Positions 10,358 to 22,021 of a stretch of 64,000 nt of DNA are shown piece by piece; the stretch's first letter is position 1; each line of letters opens with the position of its first letter. This DNA comes from Paraconiothyrium sp. Pb-2020 (Eukaryota; Ascomycota; Dothideomycetes; Pleosporales; Didymosphaeriaceae): assembly GCA_022419385.1 (NCBI GenBank), contig JAJUBI010000004.1, forward strand, positions 1,240,001 through 1,304,000, read 5' to 3'. The notes under the pieces were generated by a model, which was not told where the DNA came from, did no database searches, and saw nothing but the letters and a program-made list of their open reading frames with translations. Made by a program: the position numbers and the translations under genes.

Positions 10358-12200
10358 ATGTCCACCATGCCTTCCCTCAGAAACTTGCTCAAGAGAATCT
10401 CTACGATTACGTTAGAAGCGCCTATCGATGAAGACAGATGCGATGATCTCAATGAATTTCGCCTCCCAACAAATGCAAGGGACGTCAAGTTACAGGACTC
10501 TGAGCCCCAGTCGCTGCCCAGCGTAGATGCCGACGTGCATACTGTCCGCTTCTTTCTGTATCATCTCCTCACCTTCAGAGGTAATCAGGTAGCTAAGCGC
10601 TGGCCACAATGGTAAGCTGCCATGTCGGTGCACGTATAAGGTGCTTGACGCTCATCATACTGACCTGATCAGGGTTTTAGAAACGGTTTCCTATTGGAAG
10701 GGGGACGGAAAGGCATTACGTCTTCTGGAAGGGGACTTGACACATCTCTGTCCGATGAGAGCCGGTTATGCCCAGCTGGGCCTCAAGGTATCTCGCGAAA
10801 ACAGCCCTTCTGGTGATTGCAGAACGCAGATCGGTATGATCTTGAGCACCAAGATCAAGAGACTAAAGGACAAAGAGACGAGGCAGACAAAAGCGCACGA
10901 GGAGTGGAAAGCGATGCAACAGGGGGGGAGCCAACCATGGAGCCAATCTGTAACCGATTTGCGTGGAATCGCTGGTGTTCATCCATCCTCACAATATCGT
11001 CTACGTAGCGTGCCCAGTGGTTATCCACGGACCCCTCTTTACAACACAAGCACGATGCCAGATCTTCGCGCTATGTACAACGCGCATGCCGTACTCCCGC
11101 CGACGCCTAATTATCACGCCCCATCAATTGTGGCTTCAGGCTATGCAATACCACGTGCTAGTTCGACGGTCCAGCCGCAAAGAGAAGCCGCCACCGGGAT
11201 GGTTTACAGCTCCAGTGTTGAATCCCCTGGAGCTTCTGGGGATCGCAGCTCAGGCACATATATAACGGATGCTACAAGTCTGCCACAATCGCCAAAGTCC
11301 CTGGTTATCGGAATCGGGAAGCAACCGCTTCAAATACCTCCGCCAGCGCCAGACGGTTGTTCTTTCCCCAACCAAGAGGAACTTGCCAGAGGACCCAGTA
11401 TCATGTCAGACGTGGCCACGACACATAACTCCATTAGGTCTTCAATAAGCTTTCATACAGCGCTGACAAGCCAAAAAGTAGCACTTGTTGAGGCTGATAT
11501 GAATAGCGTTTCGGCATCGCAGACTGCGGCCCATTCAACTTGTGGGCGCTCAAAATCAGTCTCAAGCTACGCTACCTCTCGATTTGCTGCGCCAGCCCAG
11601 CATCCGCACCATCCTCTGCATAGTGGCTACCCTCACTTGCCCTGCCGCTACCGCCAAGGTACCCTCCGAACCGCCGGGGAATTTCCTCACCATAACTCTA
11701 TGAACTTTCCTCATTCGGGTATTTCTGGCCCACGGGATAGAACACCTTCAGTCGTGTCATCGATTAGACCAGTAAGCCCTCAAATCGTCCATGCGACGCC
11801 ACCAGGCTTGCTCTGCGGACAGAATCCCATACCACCACGAACGCCTTCTCGTCAATCCCACACACCATCTCATCTCTCCCAGGAGCAAAACATCTGGCAT
11901 ACACCTCTTGTAGATTCCTTTACGGGTCCCCTTCGCTCTGCAAATACCGCTTCGCTTGACAATCATGCTCTTTCCCAAGGCGATAACCTTCTCTCTTATA
12001 CTAGGAAGATGCAAAGTCTCGGTATCTATTCCGCGCAACGTAAAGAGCCGGCACATGTGCCACACGCGCGTGGAGATGCACCGACACCGATCGCGCCCAG
12101 CACGAGGATCATAGACCCGGATACGGGACTGCCTCGTATAACGTGTTACGGGGCGATTGTCGAGAAGCAAAGGCTGGACATGCAAAAATCACAGAAGTAA
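10358..12200 (+). CDS. Ser/Pro-rich protein of unknown function, two exons
   Basis: Exons 10358-10611 and 10673-12200 are joined by a 61-nt intron (donor GTAAGC, branch CTGAC, acceptor TCAG). Phase is kept across codon W, giving about 593 aa. Two ATGs 9 nt apart can start it; the second, at 10367, has the better context (CCACCATG). The first ~130 residues look folded (LLEGDLTHLCPMRAGYAQLG, then a Lys/Arg-rich helix KIKRLKDKETRQTKAHEEWK). The rest is Ser/Pro/His/Tyr-rich low complexity and probably disordered. The protein ends with a short ordered-looking motif, TGLPRITCYGAIVEKQRLDM. No signal peptide or membrane segment. This layout suits a regulatory or scaffold protein, but no family is recognised. 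Confidence 0.7.
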
Positions 12201-12919
12201 CGATACATGAGCCTTTGAAGGAGGGTTTCCTGATCTTCGCAATACGGATTGCTTTGGATATGCAGTGTTTCTGGTCATGTTAGCCTTCGTGCAGTCATCA
12301 GTTCATTCGTTTGTTTCCATGCTCAGATGTGGCATTGCAATACCCTGCGTTACTTAATTTACCCTCATGTCAAGTGTAGTACCTCTGCTACCTGACATGC
12401 GTTTATACCCCCACGCAGTCTCTTCCAGTTATGTTCACTTGCGACAACACTGCAAAATGCCGCAGACCCGTTTTATTGTTATAATAAACCGTCAATATCT
12501 ACCTTGTGCAAAGAACTGTTGCCGTGATTACTTTTCCACTCCGTCCTCGTGTCGTGACCATTCTTGGTCCACTAGTGCTTTCATTGAATCGATCCGCGCG
12601 CTACCACGGAACACGACCAACTAATGTAAGCACGTACCTCTCAGCAAACCCAGACCCCGAACGATGTTTTTTTGTGTCGCACAACACTGCGCTAGATGGA
12701 GCTTGTTCTGCCAATTCTGGGCGCTCCATGGGTGCTGATACGATTCGCGTTTTGTGTGACCCATGGATTCACAGCTGTGATCGATGGAATTTGTGGGTTG
12801 CCCGAACGGGTGGGACTGCGATATGAACAGTGAAGAAGGATGAGGACACAATGCATTGATAATGTGGTGTTAATGACTAGGTGTAATAAGGCGCGTGTAA
12901 GAAATGGTGGAATGTGCAT
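12201..12919. other. Intergenic, no gene seen
   Basis: 3' flank of the Ser/Pro-rich protein gene. AT-richer than its neighbours, with only short frames. Confidence 0.4.
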
Positions 12920-13029
12920 TTATTTGACTACCAGGGTATCTACCGCAGAGCCAACTTCAATGACGGGCTTCTTACCAGCAACTTTGCTGGAGCCAGGAAC
13001 GGTAGACCGGCCACCTTCCCAGACAGCTT
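12920..13029 (-). CDS. Possible terminal exon of a small gene
   Basis: On the minus strand a pyrimidine tract ending CTGCAG is followed by 36 codons closed by TAA at 12922-12920. The residues look like real protein (GSSKVAGKKPVIEVGSAVDT, ending LVVK) and most codons end in C or T, as in expressed fungal genes. Reading phase demands one leftover base from an upstream exon that I could not find. The 196-aa gene just upstream does not join it in phase. Treat as an orphan exon candidate. Confidence 0.3.
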
Positions 13030-13336
13030 CTGCAGCGGACAGTGACGGAAGGCAAAGAATGAACGAAATCAGTGTATCATTGAGGCACAGAGGCCGAAGA
13101 GACTATATACAGAAACCTAGGGGAAAGCTAAAGAGCTAAGGAGATGCTAGGCCCAAACAGGGAACATGTGTGAAGGAAAAGGAAGGCTGATTGCCCCAGG
13201 CCGACAGACAGGGCGGGACTCATGCCAGAGACGCAATCTGAGGACTGACCATGGCCAGTCGAGGAAGAGAAGAAGCCTTGCATCATCTTTAACACGTTTC
13301 CTTACGCTCAAGCAGATCAGAGATAAGCTCACCGCC
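13030..13336. other. Pyrimidine-rich (minus strand) spacer
   Basis: On the minus strand this region is T/C-rich and could be an intron or untranslated leader for the terminal exon candidate to its left. No convincing coding exon was found. Confidence 0.3.
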
Positions 13337-13927
13337 TCAGGCATCAGTATACCTAGGTCGCGTCCAGTACTGCCTCACAACGGCCGCCGGGACCAACAAC
13401 TCGTCCTCACCATCGACGTCCTCCAGCCAGTCAATGACCTTATCTGGCAGCCTGAACCTATACTCCCGGTTCTTCAGCTCCGAGCCCAACTTCAAAACTT
13501 GCTGGCCGTTCTGTGCGCGCTGGAACTGGTCTGCGCCGAGCATCCTCACCGCCCAGTCGCGGGTGATGAGCAACGAGCCGTTGGCTTGCTCTACGCCAGG
13601 CGGAATGTTGGAGTGGTGGAAGAAGGGGCGAATGAGGGCCTCGACTCGTGTTGAGCCGGTTCTGAACTGCTGAGTGGCTTCGTAGGGCGAGAGTGTAACG
13701 CCGAAGCCGTCGCTGGGGGTGGTGGTGTCCGCGAAAGGGTTTCCGGACGCGCGAGGACGGGAGCGCGCTGGGTCTGGCTGGTCAACACGTTTTGCACGCC
13801 GAGAAGAAGGATATAAAGTACCATCGAGTGGCGCACGAGAGAAGCCGTCAATGCTGGCCGCGCCTTGTGCGAAAGGGTTCTCTTCGGGAGCAGGAGTGCC
13901 GCTAGGAGACGAGCGCTTAGACGACAT
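13337..13927 (-). CDS. 196-aa protein with NPF motifs, unknown function
   Basis: Intronless, ATG at 13927, TGA at 13337. The N-terminal half is Ser/Pro/Arg-rich and carries two NPF tripeptides (EENPFAQGAAS, SGNPFADTT); NPF is the ligand of EH domains in endocytic proteins. The C-terminal ~100 residues look folded: a LIRPFFHHSNIPPGVEQANG stretch, then ITRDWAVRMLGADQFQRA and LPDKVIDWLEDVDGEDELL. No signal peptide or membrane segment. A TATAAAAG lies 88 nt upstream of the ATG. The NPF link to endocytosis is an inference from two short motifs. I do not recognise the domain. Confidence 0.75.
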   Translation of the reverse strand: MSSKRSSPSGTPAPEENPFAQGAASIDGFSRAPLDGTLYPSSRRAKRVDQPDPARSRPRASGNPFADTTTPSDGFGVTLSPYEATQQFRTGSTRVEALIRPFFHHSNIPPGVEQANGSLLITRDWAVRMLGADQFQRAQNGQQVLKLGSELKNREYRFRLPDKVIDWLEDVDGEDELLVPAAVVRQYWTRPRYTDA

Positions 13928-14014
13928 CGTTGTTGAGTTGTTGAAGATGTAGAGGGAGGTTGAGGAAGTGCGTATATATGAATGAGGAGAAAAGACAGCT
14001 GAGGGGGCGTCGAG

Positions 14015-14022
14015 CTTTTATA
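14015..14022 (-). promoter_or_regulatory. TATA box of the 196-aa gene
   Basis: On the minus strand the sequence reads TATAAAAG, 88 nt before the ATG at 13927, within a usual range for a fungal TATA element. Confidence 0.5.
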
Positions 14023-15190
14023 GTCCAGTTTGCGCACAAACAATTTTGGGTTCCCTCGGTCATGCAGAAGGGCACGCAGAGGGAGGGTCGCCGTGTCAAC
14101 GTGAAAGGATTCTAGAGCGGAGGGAGGCCTTGTCGCGTGAAAGCAAAGTGTGCTCTACGGTAGGTAGGGAACTCAACCGGGCAAATCGCATACGAGCACT
14201 GTCACGATGGCGAGAGTCACCACGCTTTGCCCCACCTGGAAGGAAGATTTCTTGCTTGATATGGCTTGATCCCAGTGACTTGTAGAGAACTTTCATCCTG
14301 ATCGATTGGATGTTTGAGCATTTCAGGGCATGTTTTTTTACCAGTTTGTGTGCTGTGTGTTCACCCAGGGTCGCCTCCCTGATCTTGCCAATCAATCCAT
14401 CTGCTTTCCTCCCTTGTCGAGCTCAACGCCCGCATTCTGCAGAACCTTCAACGGGATCGTGACGGTTTTGGATCAGTTCCCACCGCGACAAGCACTGCTT
14501 AGGCAGTACAAGCTCTTGCTCTTACTAAGACTGGGACGTATCCCTCGACATCTTCTGTGCCACAGCACGGGGGTACCCCAAATGCTGTGTCGAGACCTTA
14601 CCCATGCGTGCCACAACCAGAGCTATATAGATGGTGGCATTGCCATCCCGCTCCACCCAAATCCGAAGCTCGGCTTAAGTGGGACCCAAACGATCTCTTG
14701 CGCCACTTGCTAAGATAGGTGCTTGCGTACCTAAGGCACTGACCTGCGGCGAAGCGGTCGAAACGAAGTCACCGATGAGTGCCGCAATAGGCGCTGAGGG
14801 AAGACGGGGCCGAAGAACCATCGAGAAGACGAGTTGGGCACCGTTCAATATTGTGGCGGATTGCCCATGGTGAGGAGGGCGTGCGGTGTTAGGAAAGATC
14901 TATAATGGCGTAGAGTGTCTATGAAGAACGAAGCTGGGGCTTCTGTTAATTGATGTTCGAACTGGTCCAATATTGATCTGTGGGAACAGTAGGTTGACAC
15001 TCTCATCTATGACATGGTGAAAGTGAAGAGAGACTGTTATTTGCCGTGTGCGAAGCCACATCACCGTTTCGGTCTTTTTTGAAGACACCCTCACCAACCA
15101 CCACTCTCCTCATTACAGAATCAACTTCTCCGCAATTATTCTGCGACTTGCTTCACCTCCAAATATAACATCCTCAAGAACTCCGGCAAG
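14023..15190. other. Divergent intergenic region
   Basis: Lies between the divergently transcribed 196-aa gene and the 88-aa gene. No protein-coding signal. The last 130 nt before 15191 are C/A-rich, as in fungal 5' leaders. Confidence 0.45.
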
Positions 15191-15509
15191 ATGAAGCTCA
15201 CTCTCCTCCTTGCGCTTGTTGCGCTCCTCGTGTCTGCTGTCCCACAAGCCGACCCCGCCGTAAGCTCCTCACTTCTCTTCCTCGCAGAGCCGTATCTGAT
15301 GTTATGGGCAGAACCGCAAAGTCGTTCCATCTTCGAGCGGCAATATCTCCCCTCGCGATAGCGACCCAAGGACTTCCAGCCAAGGCCAGGGCGAGCACGA
15401 CTCATTTACCACCGGCGAGGATACCCAGGCAGAGAAGGACCCTTACCGAACGGCGAAGGTGCTTGGTGGACTATACGCGATGGCTATCTTTGTCCTGCTT
15501 CTGATATAG
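15191..15509 (+). CDS. 88-aa secreted or membrane peptide, two exons
   Basis: Exons 15191-15259 and 15312-15509 flank a 52-nt intron (GTAAGC, branch CTGAT, CAG), phase 0. Exon 1 encodes a textbook signal peptide, MKLTLLLALVALLVSAVPQA. Exon 2 gives a polar Ser/Asp/Gly/Gln stretch with an NIS sequon, then a hydrophobic C-terminus of about 17 residues (LGGLYAMAIFVLLLI) directly before the stop. This makes either a tiny type I membrane protein or a GPI-type tail. The splice is supported because it joins a signal peptide to the only long open frame, and the product ends in a hydrophobic tail. No family is recognised. Confidence 0.65.
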
Positions 15510-16519
15510 GTCACCTAGGCTCACGATGCAGGTGCATAGGCCCTCCTTCCACCATATTGACATTGGCTCTGACACGGTGCATCAAGATTTACTTCACGGC
15601 AGCGGATCCCGGAAGAACACACTGCTCTCGACGACGGCTTAGGTTGTTGACGTTCGGGTTGCTTGTCATTCCTCTTCCTTTACAATAAAAGATTGTTAGT
15701 ATGATTATCAGATCACCTGCTCTTTCATCCCCAGTATCCCTCTTCGTAAAGTGACCTGTTGAACAAAACATGCCTGCGATGTAAAGTTTTCGCTGCCGTT
15801 ACTAATTTTCTGTGTGTACATCAGCATATGTCTATGACGACGCGGAATAGCAGAAATGGTCTCTAAGCGAGCACTGCCATCCTCTACGCTCGCGTCGTCC
15901 TCACGGCGCATTGGCCTCGGCATCTAGGCATCCTGGGCGCCGTCTTTAATCGGGTACTCGGCGCAGGGGGCCTGGAATATGGCCATGCTCATGACGAGCG
16001 AGCGTGACCTCCAAAATGAGATATGACCAGTCTATTCGTGATGGGCGTGATGAAATGGAGCAGACGTTGATTTAGACCTCCAACGGCGGTGGACGTTGGC
16101 GGGGATGATGTGCAGCGCGCCCCCGGGAGTCGGCAAAGCCACCAGTGGAGCCGGGTTGCTTGGACGGGTGCAAGCACAAGGCTGTGGCGTCCGCTATGCT
16201 AAATGGCCGCAAGCCCTTGTTTGCCCCCACCGTCATCGACCTGTCGGACCAATTTGTGCCCGATCCACATCGAAGACGACGACATGAGTTCCTTACGCGG
16301 AATACGATAGAGCCTCGGCGGTGCTAGTTGTTGTTCGCCTTTTCTTTCCATTTGTCCAGTCACTGCGTCGTCACCCAAATCCTCTCCTTACAACATGCGA
16401 CTACTGTACCCGCGTTGATCTTGTGCGCCGCTACCATTCGATTGTACATATCTGTCGGTACTTACGGCTGCCCGTCCAAACACGATATCTCGACGCCCAC
16501 CGGGGCATACCGTGCCGCA
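15510..16519. other. Intergenic, promoter side of the ABC transporter
   Basis: No gene recognised. Several short frames overlap on both strands without splice support. The stretch 16320-16519 is open in the frame upstream of the transporter start, but without conserved character. Confidence 0.45.
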
Positions 16520-19500
16520 ATGGCCATCTTCTCACAGACATGGACGCTCACGAAGAAGACGCTCATGGTCGTCTTCGTCCGGCACTGGTTCTTCACGAGC
16601 ATTCGCGCGTTTTGGGCACCAATCATATTTGCATGCGCTCCTCTGCGCTCCACACTACCTACATAGCTAACGTCAATGGCAGATGTTCTTCATAACATAC
16701 GCAAAGAACTTCTTCGTCCCCCCATCTGATTTCGGTATCGGTTCTCCTACCCCCATTCGAAGCTTCGAAAGCGCTCTCGCTGCCGCCAGTGGCAATCGGA
16801 ATACCGTCGTCTTCGTAAATAATGGGCATACTGGAGGAGATATTGAGAGGGTCATTGAGAGCTTGTCGGATACAGTCAGAGGCGCTGGAAAAAAGGCAAT
16901 CACTACAGAGCAAGATGTGGATCTTCTTACTCTATGCGCGAGCTCATTGCGCGGCGCGAGTACATGTTACGGCGCGATCAGCTTCCACTCGTCGCCCTCG
17001 GAAGGAGATGGTCTGGGCTGGAACTATACCATGCGTGCCGACGGCACATTCGGAGTGAGGATCTATGTCAAAGATGAAGACAACGACATTCAAGTCTATG
17101 TTCTACCGTTCCAGAGCGCTGTGGACCGAGCGATTGCCTCCCTGAACGGCACTACACTGCCCAATACGATCGACGAGTACCCTTTCACGAGCAAGACACA
17201 GGAGGAGCGTGAGCAGAGCATCCGGACATCCTACATGGGCGCTCTAATAGACATCATGGCCGTAGCATTGTACATTGGCGTGTGCGGTGTCACGTACCAG
17301 CTTACCGGTCAAATGGCTTCTGAAAGAGAGGGTGGCATCTCGCAGCTTGTAGAAGCAATGTCTCCTGCGAAGAAGCCGTGGCATACCCAGGCTGCCCGCC
17401 TCTTGTCGAACCATATCGCGTTCGACATCGTCTACCTCCCTGGTTGGATCATCATGGGCATAATTGTGAGGCAACTTGCATTCGTGCACGCAAACGTGGG
17501 CATCTTGATCATATACCACATTCTTGTAGGCGGTGCTCTAACCAGCTTTTCTATTTTCGGCGCGAGCTTCTTTAAAAAAGCGCAATTGTCCGGCATCACA
17601 ATGGTCATCCTGCCAATCATACTGGCCATCATTGCTCAGGTCGCTGGACCGTATAGTACAGGCGCTGTATCCGTGCTGGGTTTGCTGTTCCCAAGCATGA
17701 ACTATGTGTGGTTCATCACATGCATCGCTCGCTGGGAGCGCACGCTGCAGCCCATGAACCTAGTTAAGTCCCCTCCGGTCTACGAGGATATTAATTGGAC
17801 TCTACCTGGCATTGCCTTCTGGATATTCTGCATTATCCAAATCTTCGCATACCCCGTCTTAGGTGCAATTGTAGAACGATGGCTGTATGGCACCGTCTCA
17901 AAGGAACGGAAGACGACGACTTCCTCGCCCGAGCATTCTATAATTCTCTCATCTTTCTCGAAACACTGGACACCGAGCTGGTTGCGCACCAACGTGTTCG
18001 CTAAGATCGGCATCAAGCCACCCGAGACGGTGTTTGCCGTGAACGACTTCAGCATCAAAGCGCGTCGCGGCCAAATCATGGTCCTCCTAGGAGCCAACGG
18101 CAGCGGCAAATCTACGACGCTCGATGCCATCTCAGGCTTAAATACCATCACAAGCGGTTCCATTGAAATTGACGGCACTGGCGGTCTCGGCCTCTGCCCA
18201 CAGAAGAACGTCATGTGGGACGAGCTCACCGTCTTCGAGCACGTGCAAATATTCAACAGACTAAAATCGGCAGGCACCACGGATAATGGTGACACGATTA
18301 GGGACCTCATCAGGGCGTGTGACCTTGGTCACAAGATGAAGGCGCAGTCCAAGACCCTATCCGGCGGGCAAAAGCGGAAGCTCCAGCTCGCCATGATGTT
18401 TACGGGAGGCAGTAGGGTTTGTTGTGTTGACGAAGTGTCGTCGGGCTTGGACCCTCTTTCCCGACGCAAGATCTGGGAGATACTTCTCGCTGAGCGAGGC
18501 GACCGAACCTTTCTCCTCACGACACACTTTCTAGACGAGGTCAGTTTCCCAACGCCCAATCCTTCTTCCCATCAGTTCAATCACCTCTATCTCTTGAGCT
18601 TGACTAACACTGTCCACCACCCCTAGGCTGACGTTCTCGCCGACTACATTGCCATCCTCTCTCGTGGAAACCTCAAGACCAAGGGCACTTCTGTCCAACT
18701 CAAACACAACATTGGAGCTGGTTACCACGTCACATACCCTAAAGATGTCTCCGTCGCTCCTCCTGATGGCGTTCGCAAGCCCGCACCATCTGAAGCCATG
18801 GCCACATACTGGTTCCCCAACGCCCTCGGTGCCACCAAGTTCGTCGATGAGCTTCGCTCCCACGGCGTCAAGAACTATGATATCGTCGGCCCGACCCTTG
18901 AAGATGTTTTCTTGGCTCTCGCCGAAGAAGTCAAGGAACACAACCTTGACACCGAAGATACCAACACCCCCATCACCTCGTCGCCGAAAAATGCGGATGT
19001 TATCATGCCTCCCTCTGATCAGAACTCCGAAGAGGTAGACAAGAGCGTACAGATGTCTAAAGGCAAGGGCACGACCATGCCGCAGCAGACGCTCATCCTC
19101 ATCCGCAAGCGGTTTACTATCCTTCGTCGGAACTACTGGCCATACGTATGTGCTGTGCTACTGCCTATCATCGCTGCCGGTCTCGTCACGCTGTTCCTCA
19201 AGAACTACAAAGCAGTAGGATGCAGTCCTGGCGAGTCGGCCAACAACCCTGACATATACTCCCTCGCCAATGTGGACACTGACAGATCCCTTCTCATCCC
19301 CGTCGGTCCACCGGATCGTGTCGACGTCCGCACGCTCGCCGCAGTTTCTGGGCTTAACGAGTCGAACTTCCAATCCCTGGACACCCTCGACGACTTCAAC
19401 AGGTTCATCGAGACCAGATTTCATAATGTTACTCCTGGTGGCTTCTTCATCCAAGACAGTGGGCCTCCTGTCGTGTCGTATGTCGGCAACAACGGCGTCC

Positions 19501-21557
19501 TTCCAGGTCTTGTCACTCTGAGCGCCCTCGACACCATCCTCTCAGAGATACCCATCTCAACTCAGTATCAACAGTTTGCCGTGCCTTTCGCCCCTGGGAT
19601 GGGTAAAACACTGCAGCTTATTCTGTACTTCGGCCTTGCTATGAGTGTATACCCTGCTTTCTTCGCCTTATATCCTACCATTGAGCGCTTACGCAAGGTT
19701 CGAGCATTGCACTACAGCAACGGCATTCGGGCGGCGCCTTTGTGGTTGGCGTATTTGTCATTCGACTTTTGTTTCGTGCTTGTCATATCTGCCGTTGTTA
19801 CAGGCATATTCGTCGGTGTAAGTAACTCCCGAGTCCTCACCACGGCACACGCTGACTTGCATACTTAGGCTTCGTCTGTGTGGTACTCACCAGGCTACTT
19901 ATTCGTCATCTTCTTCCTCTACGGCTTAACGTCGACCCTTTTCTGCTACCTCATCTCGATCGTCGTAACTTCGCAATTGGCAACCTTTGCCTTCGCCGCG
20001 GGTGCCCAGGCATCGTGTTTCCTACTGTACTTCATTGGTTACATGTGCATCTTGACATATTCTCCCGCATACCGCATTGACAGTGACTTGAAGATCTTCC
20101 ATTTCGCTTTCGCTACTGTCACTCCTTCTGGAAACATCCTTCGAACGATGCTCCTGTCCTTGAATTCTTTCTCCTTGCTCTGTCGTGGGGACGAGATAGC
20201 GAGCTACCCCGGATCAGTCACCGTCTACGGAGGTCCAATCCTGTATCTTTCTGTCCAGGCCATCGTGCTCTTCATAGCCCTAGTGTGGTGGGATTCCGGC
20301 TACCGTCCACCGATCTTGAACCGCGCCAAGTCTCGACAGAGGCACACCGAAGAGTCTTTCGAACACGTCATGCCTGCCGTCGCAGCCGAAATAGCCCGCA
20401 CTGAGCAGAGCAACGACAGCCTCCGCGTCTTGCACCTGCACAAAGAGTTCGGCCACAACCACGCAGTCAACGACATTACCTTTGGCATCCCACAAGGCCA
20501 AGTCTTCTCCCTCCTGGGACCAAACGGAGCTGGAAAGTCAACAACGATCTCCCTCATCCGCGGCGATGAGCACCCAACAACAAGCATCAATGGTGGCGGC
20601 GACGTCCTTATCGAAGACGTGTCCATCATCTCGAAACGAGCAGCAGCACGAGGCCACCTTGGTGTATGTCCTCAATTCGACGCCATGGATTCCATGACCG
20701 TCATAGAGCACTTATACTTCTATGCTCGCGCAAGAGGAGTTCAAGATCCAGAGCATTCCGTCAACGCCATTTTGACGGCGACCGGTCTGGCTCGTTTCCA
20801 AACCCGCCTTGCCTCGAAGCTATCGGGCGGCAACAAGAGGAAGCTCTCCTTAGGTATCGCCCTTATGGGCAATCCGTCGGTCCTACTGCTTGACGAACCA
20901 AGCAGCGGCATGGACGCAGCAGCTAAGCGAGTCATGTGGCGCACGCTACTCGGGGTTGCTGCTCCTGGTCGCGCTCTTCTGATTACCACACATTCCATGG
21001 AAGAAGCAGACAAGCTCGCTACACGAGTCGGCATCATGAAGAGGAAGATGCTTGCACTCGGCACAGTGTCTGAACTGGGTGACCAGTATGGTGACGCTTT
21101 CGTTGTGCAATTGGTCCTCAAGTCTGCGCCTGCCACGACGACAGAAGAGATGGATGCTGTGAGACAATGGGTCAACAGTCGCATCCCCGGTGTCCAGATG
21201 GACAAGTGGGGCTCACGAGATGGTGGTCATGGTCAGCTACGGTTCAAGGTACTCAAGGCTGGTTCGTCTTCAGCAACTCCTTTACAAACTGTGGAGAAGG
21301 TCGAAAAGACATCAGCAAATGTGCAAGAGGTGGAGCGCACGACTTCACAGGATGTCGGCGGAATTCCAGGACTCATTCAGCTTTTGGAGAACAACAGGGA
21401 GGAGATTGGTTTGGAGTACTATTCCGTCAGTCCGACTACGCTCGACGAAGTTTTCCTTCGGGTCGTTGGCGAAGAGGACGAAGACGACAAGCCGAAGCCA
21501 AAGGGTAATTGGAGCAAGCGGATTTTGAGGGCAGTTGGCATTTCTATCATACCATAG
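16520..21557 (+). CDS. ABCA-type full ABC transporter
   Basis: Exons 16520-16630, 16683-18539, 18627-19817 and 19869-21557, all joins in phase 0, give about 1615 aa arranged TMD-NBD-TMD-NBD. Exon 1 supplies the conserved N-terminus with the first membrane segment. Its join restores IIF-MFFITYAKNFFVPPS, as in fungal ABCA proteins, and requires a GC donor. NBD1: Walker A GANGSGKST (near residue 507), signature LSGGQKRK, Walker B CCVDEVSSGLDP. The second splice restores THFLDEADVLADYIAILSRG. NBD2: Walker A GPNGAGKST (near 1270), signature LSGGNKRK, Walker B LLLDEPSSGMD. Long extracytosolic loops follow the first helix of each TMD, as in ABCA. By family it probably moves lipids or hydrophobic substrates across an internal or plasma membrane. 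The exact substrate is unknown. Confidence 0.92.
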
Positions 21558-22021
21558 ATGGTTGGGTCGAGCAGCCTCGACGTCCGACACAGTACATACA
21601 ACAATACCCACGCATCTTCTACAATTGCTCAGCACCGTCGACCAGTCTCTCAGCGGCTCCACCCAACCACCGTCGTGCCGGGCACTGCATGTCGAGTCGC
21701 CTCGGGCCACTTCTCGTCAATCTCCATTTCGGGTCGGCCGTATTTCTTCATTATTACGGCACCAGTGTCATCGACTGCAAGGTGGCTTGAAAGGCAATGC
21801 GTCCGCACCCACGTTTACCTTGGGTTCTTCACTCGCAGAAGGAGTAAATTTTCGAGGTGACGGGCCCCCTCTTGCTACCGTACAATGTTTCCGAAAGAAG
21901 GGGGCCCGTCAGCACGAGCAGTGCCAGGACGAACTGATGAAGATTGGTTTTTTCTTGGAAGATATTATTGTGAGTCTTCCTACACCAAATGCTCTCATCC
22001 ACATGACTGATAGGCCAGCAG
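21558..22021. other. Transporter 3' flank with a GC-rich inverted repeat
   Basis: Contains the inverted repeat at 21858-21911 and a short frame at 21937-21969 followed by a good GTGAGT donor and a CCAGCAG acceptor. That frame does not match the phase of the array that follows. Confidence 0.5.
21858..21911. repeat. 13-bp perfect inverted repeat (hairpin)
   Basis: TGACGGGCCCCCT at 21858-21870 is repeated perfectly inverted at 21899-21911, around a 28-nt loop; pairing continues imperfectly inward. It may be an mRNA 3' hairpin or the relic of a very short inverted-repeat element. No second copy was seen in the window. Confidence 0.75.

Noticed and set aside
21937..21969. ATG exon as the first exon of the array gene
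   Set aside because: It has a good GTGAGT donor, but joining it to block 1 leads to a stop in block 3. The only open path needs a different phase.
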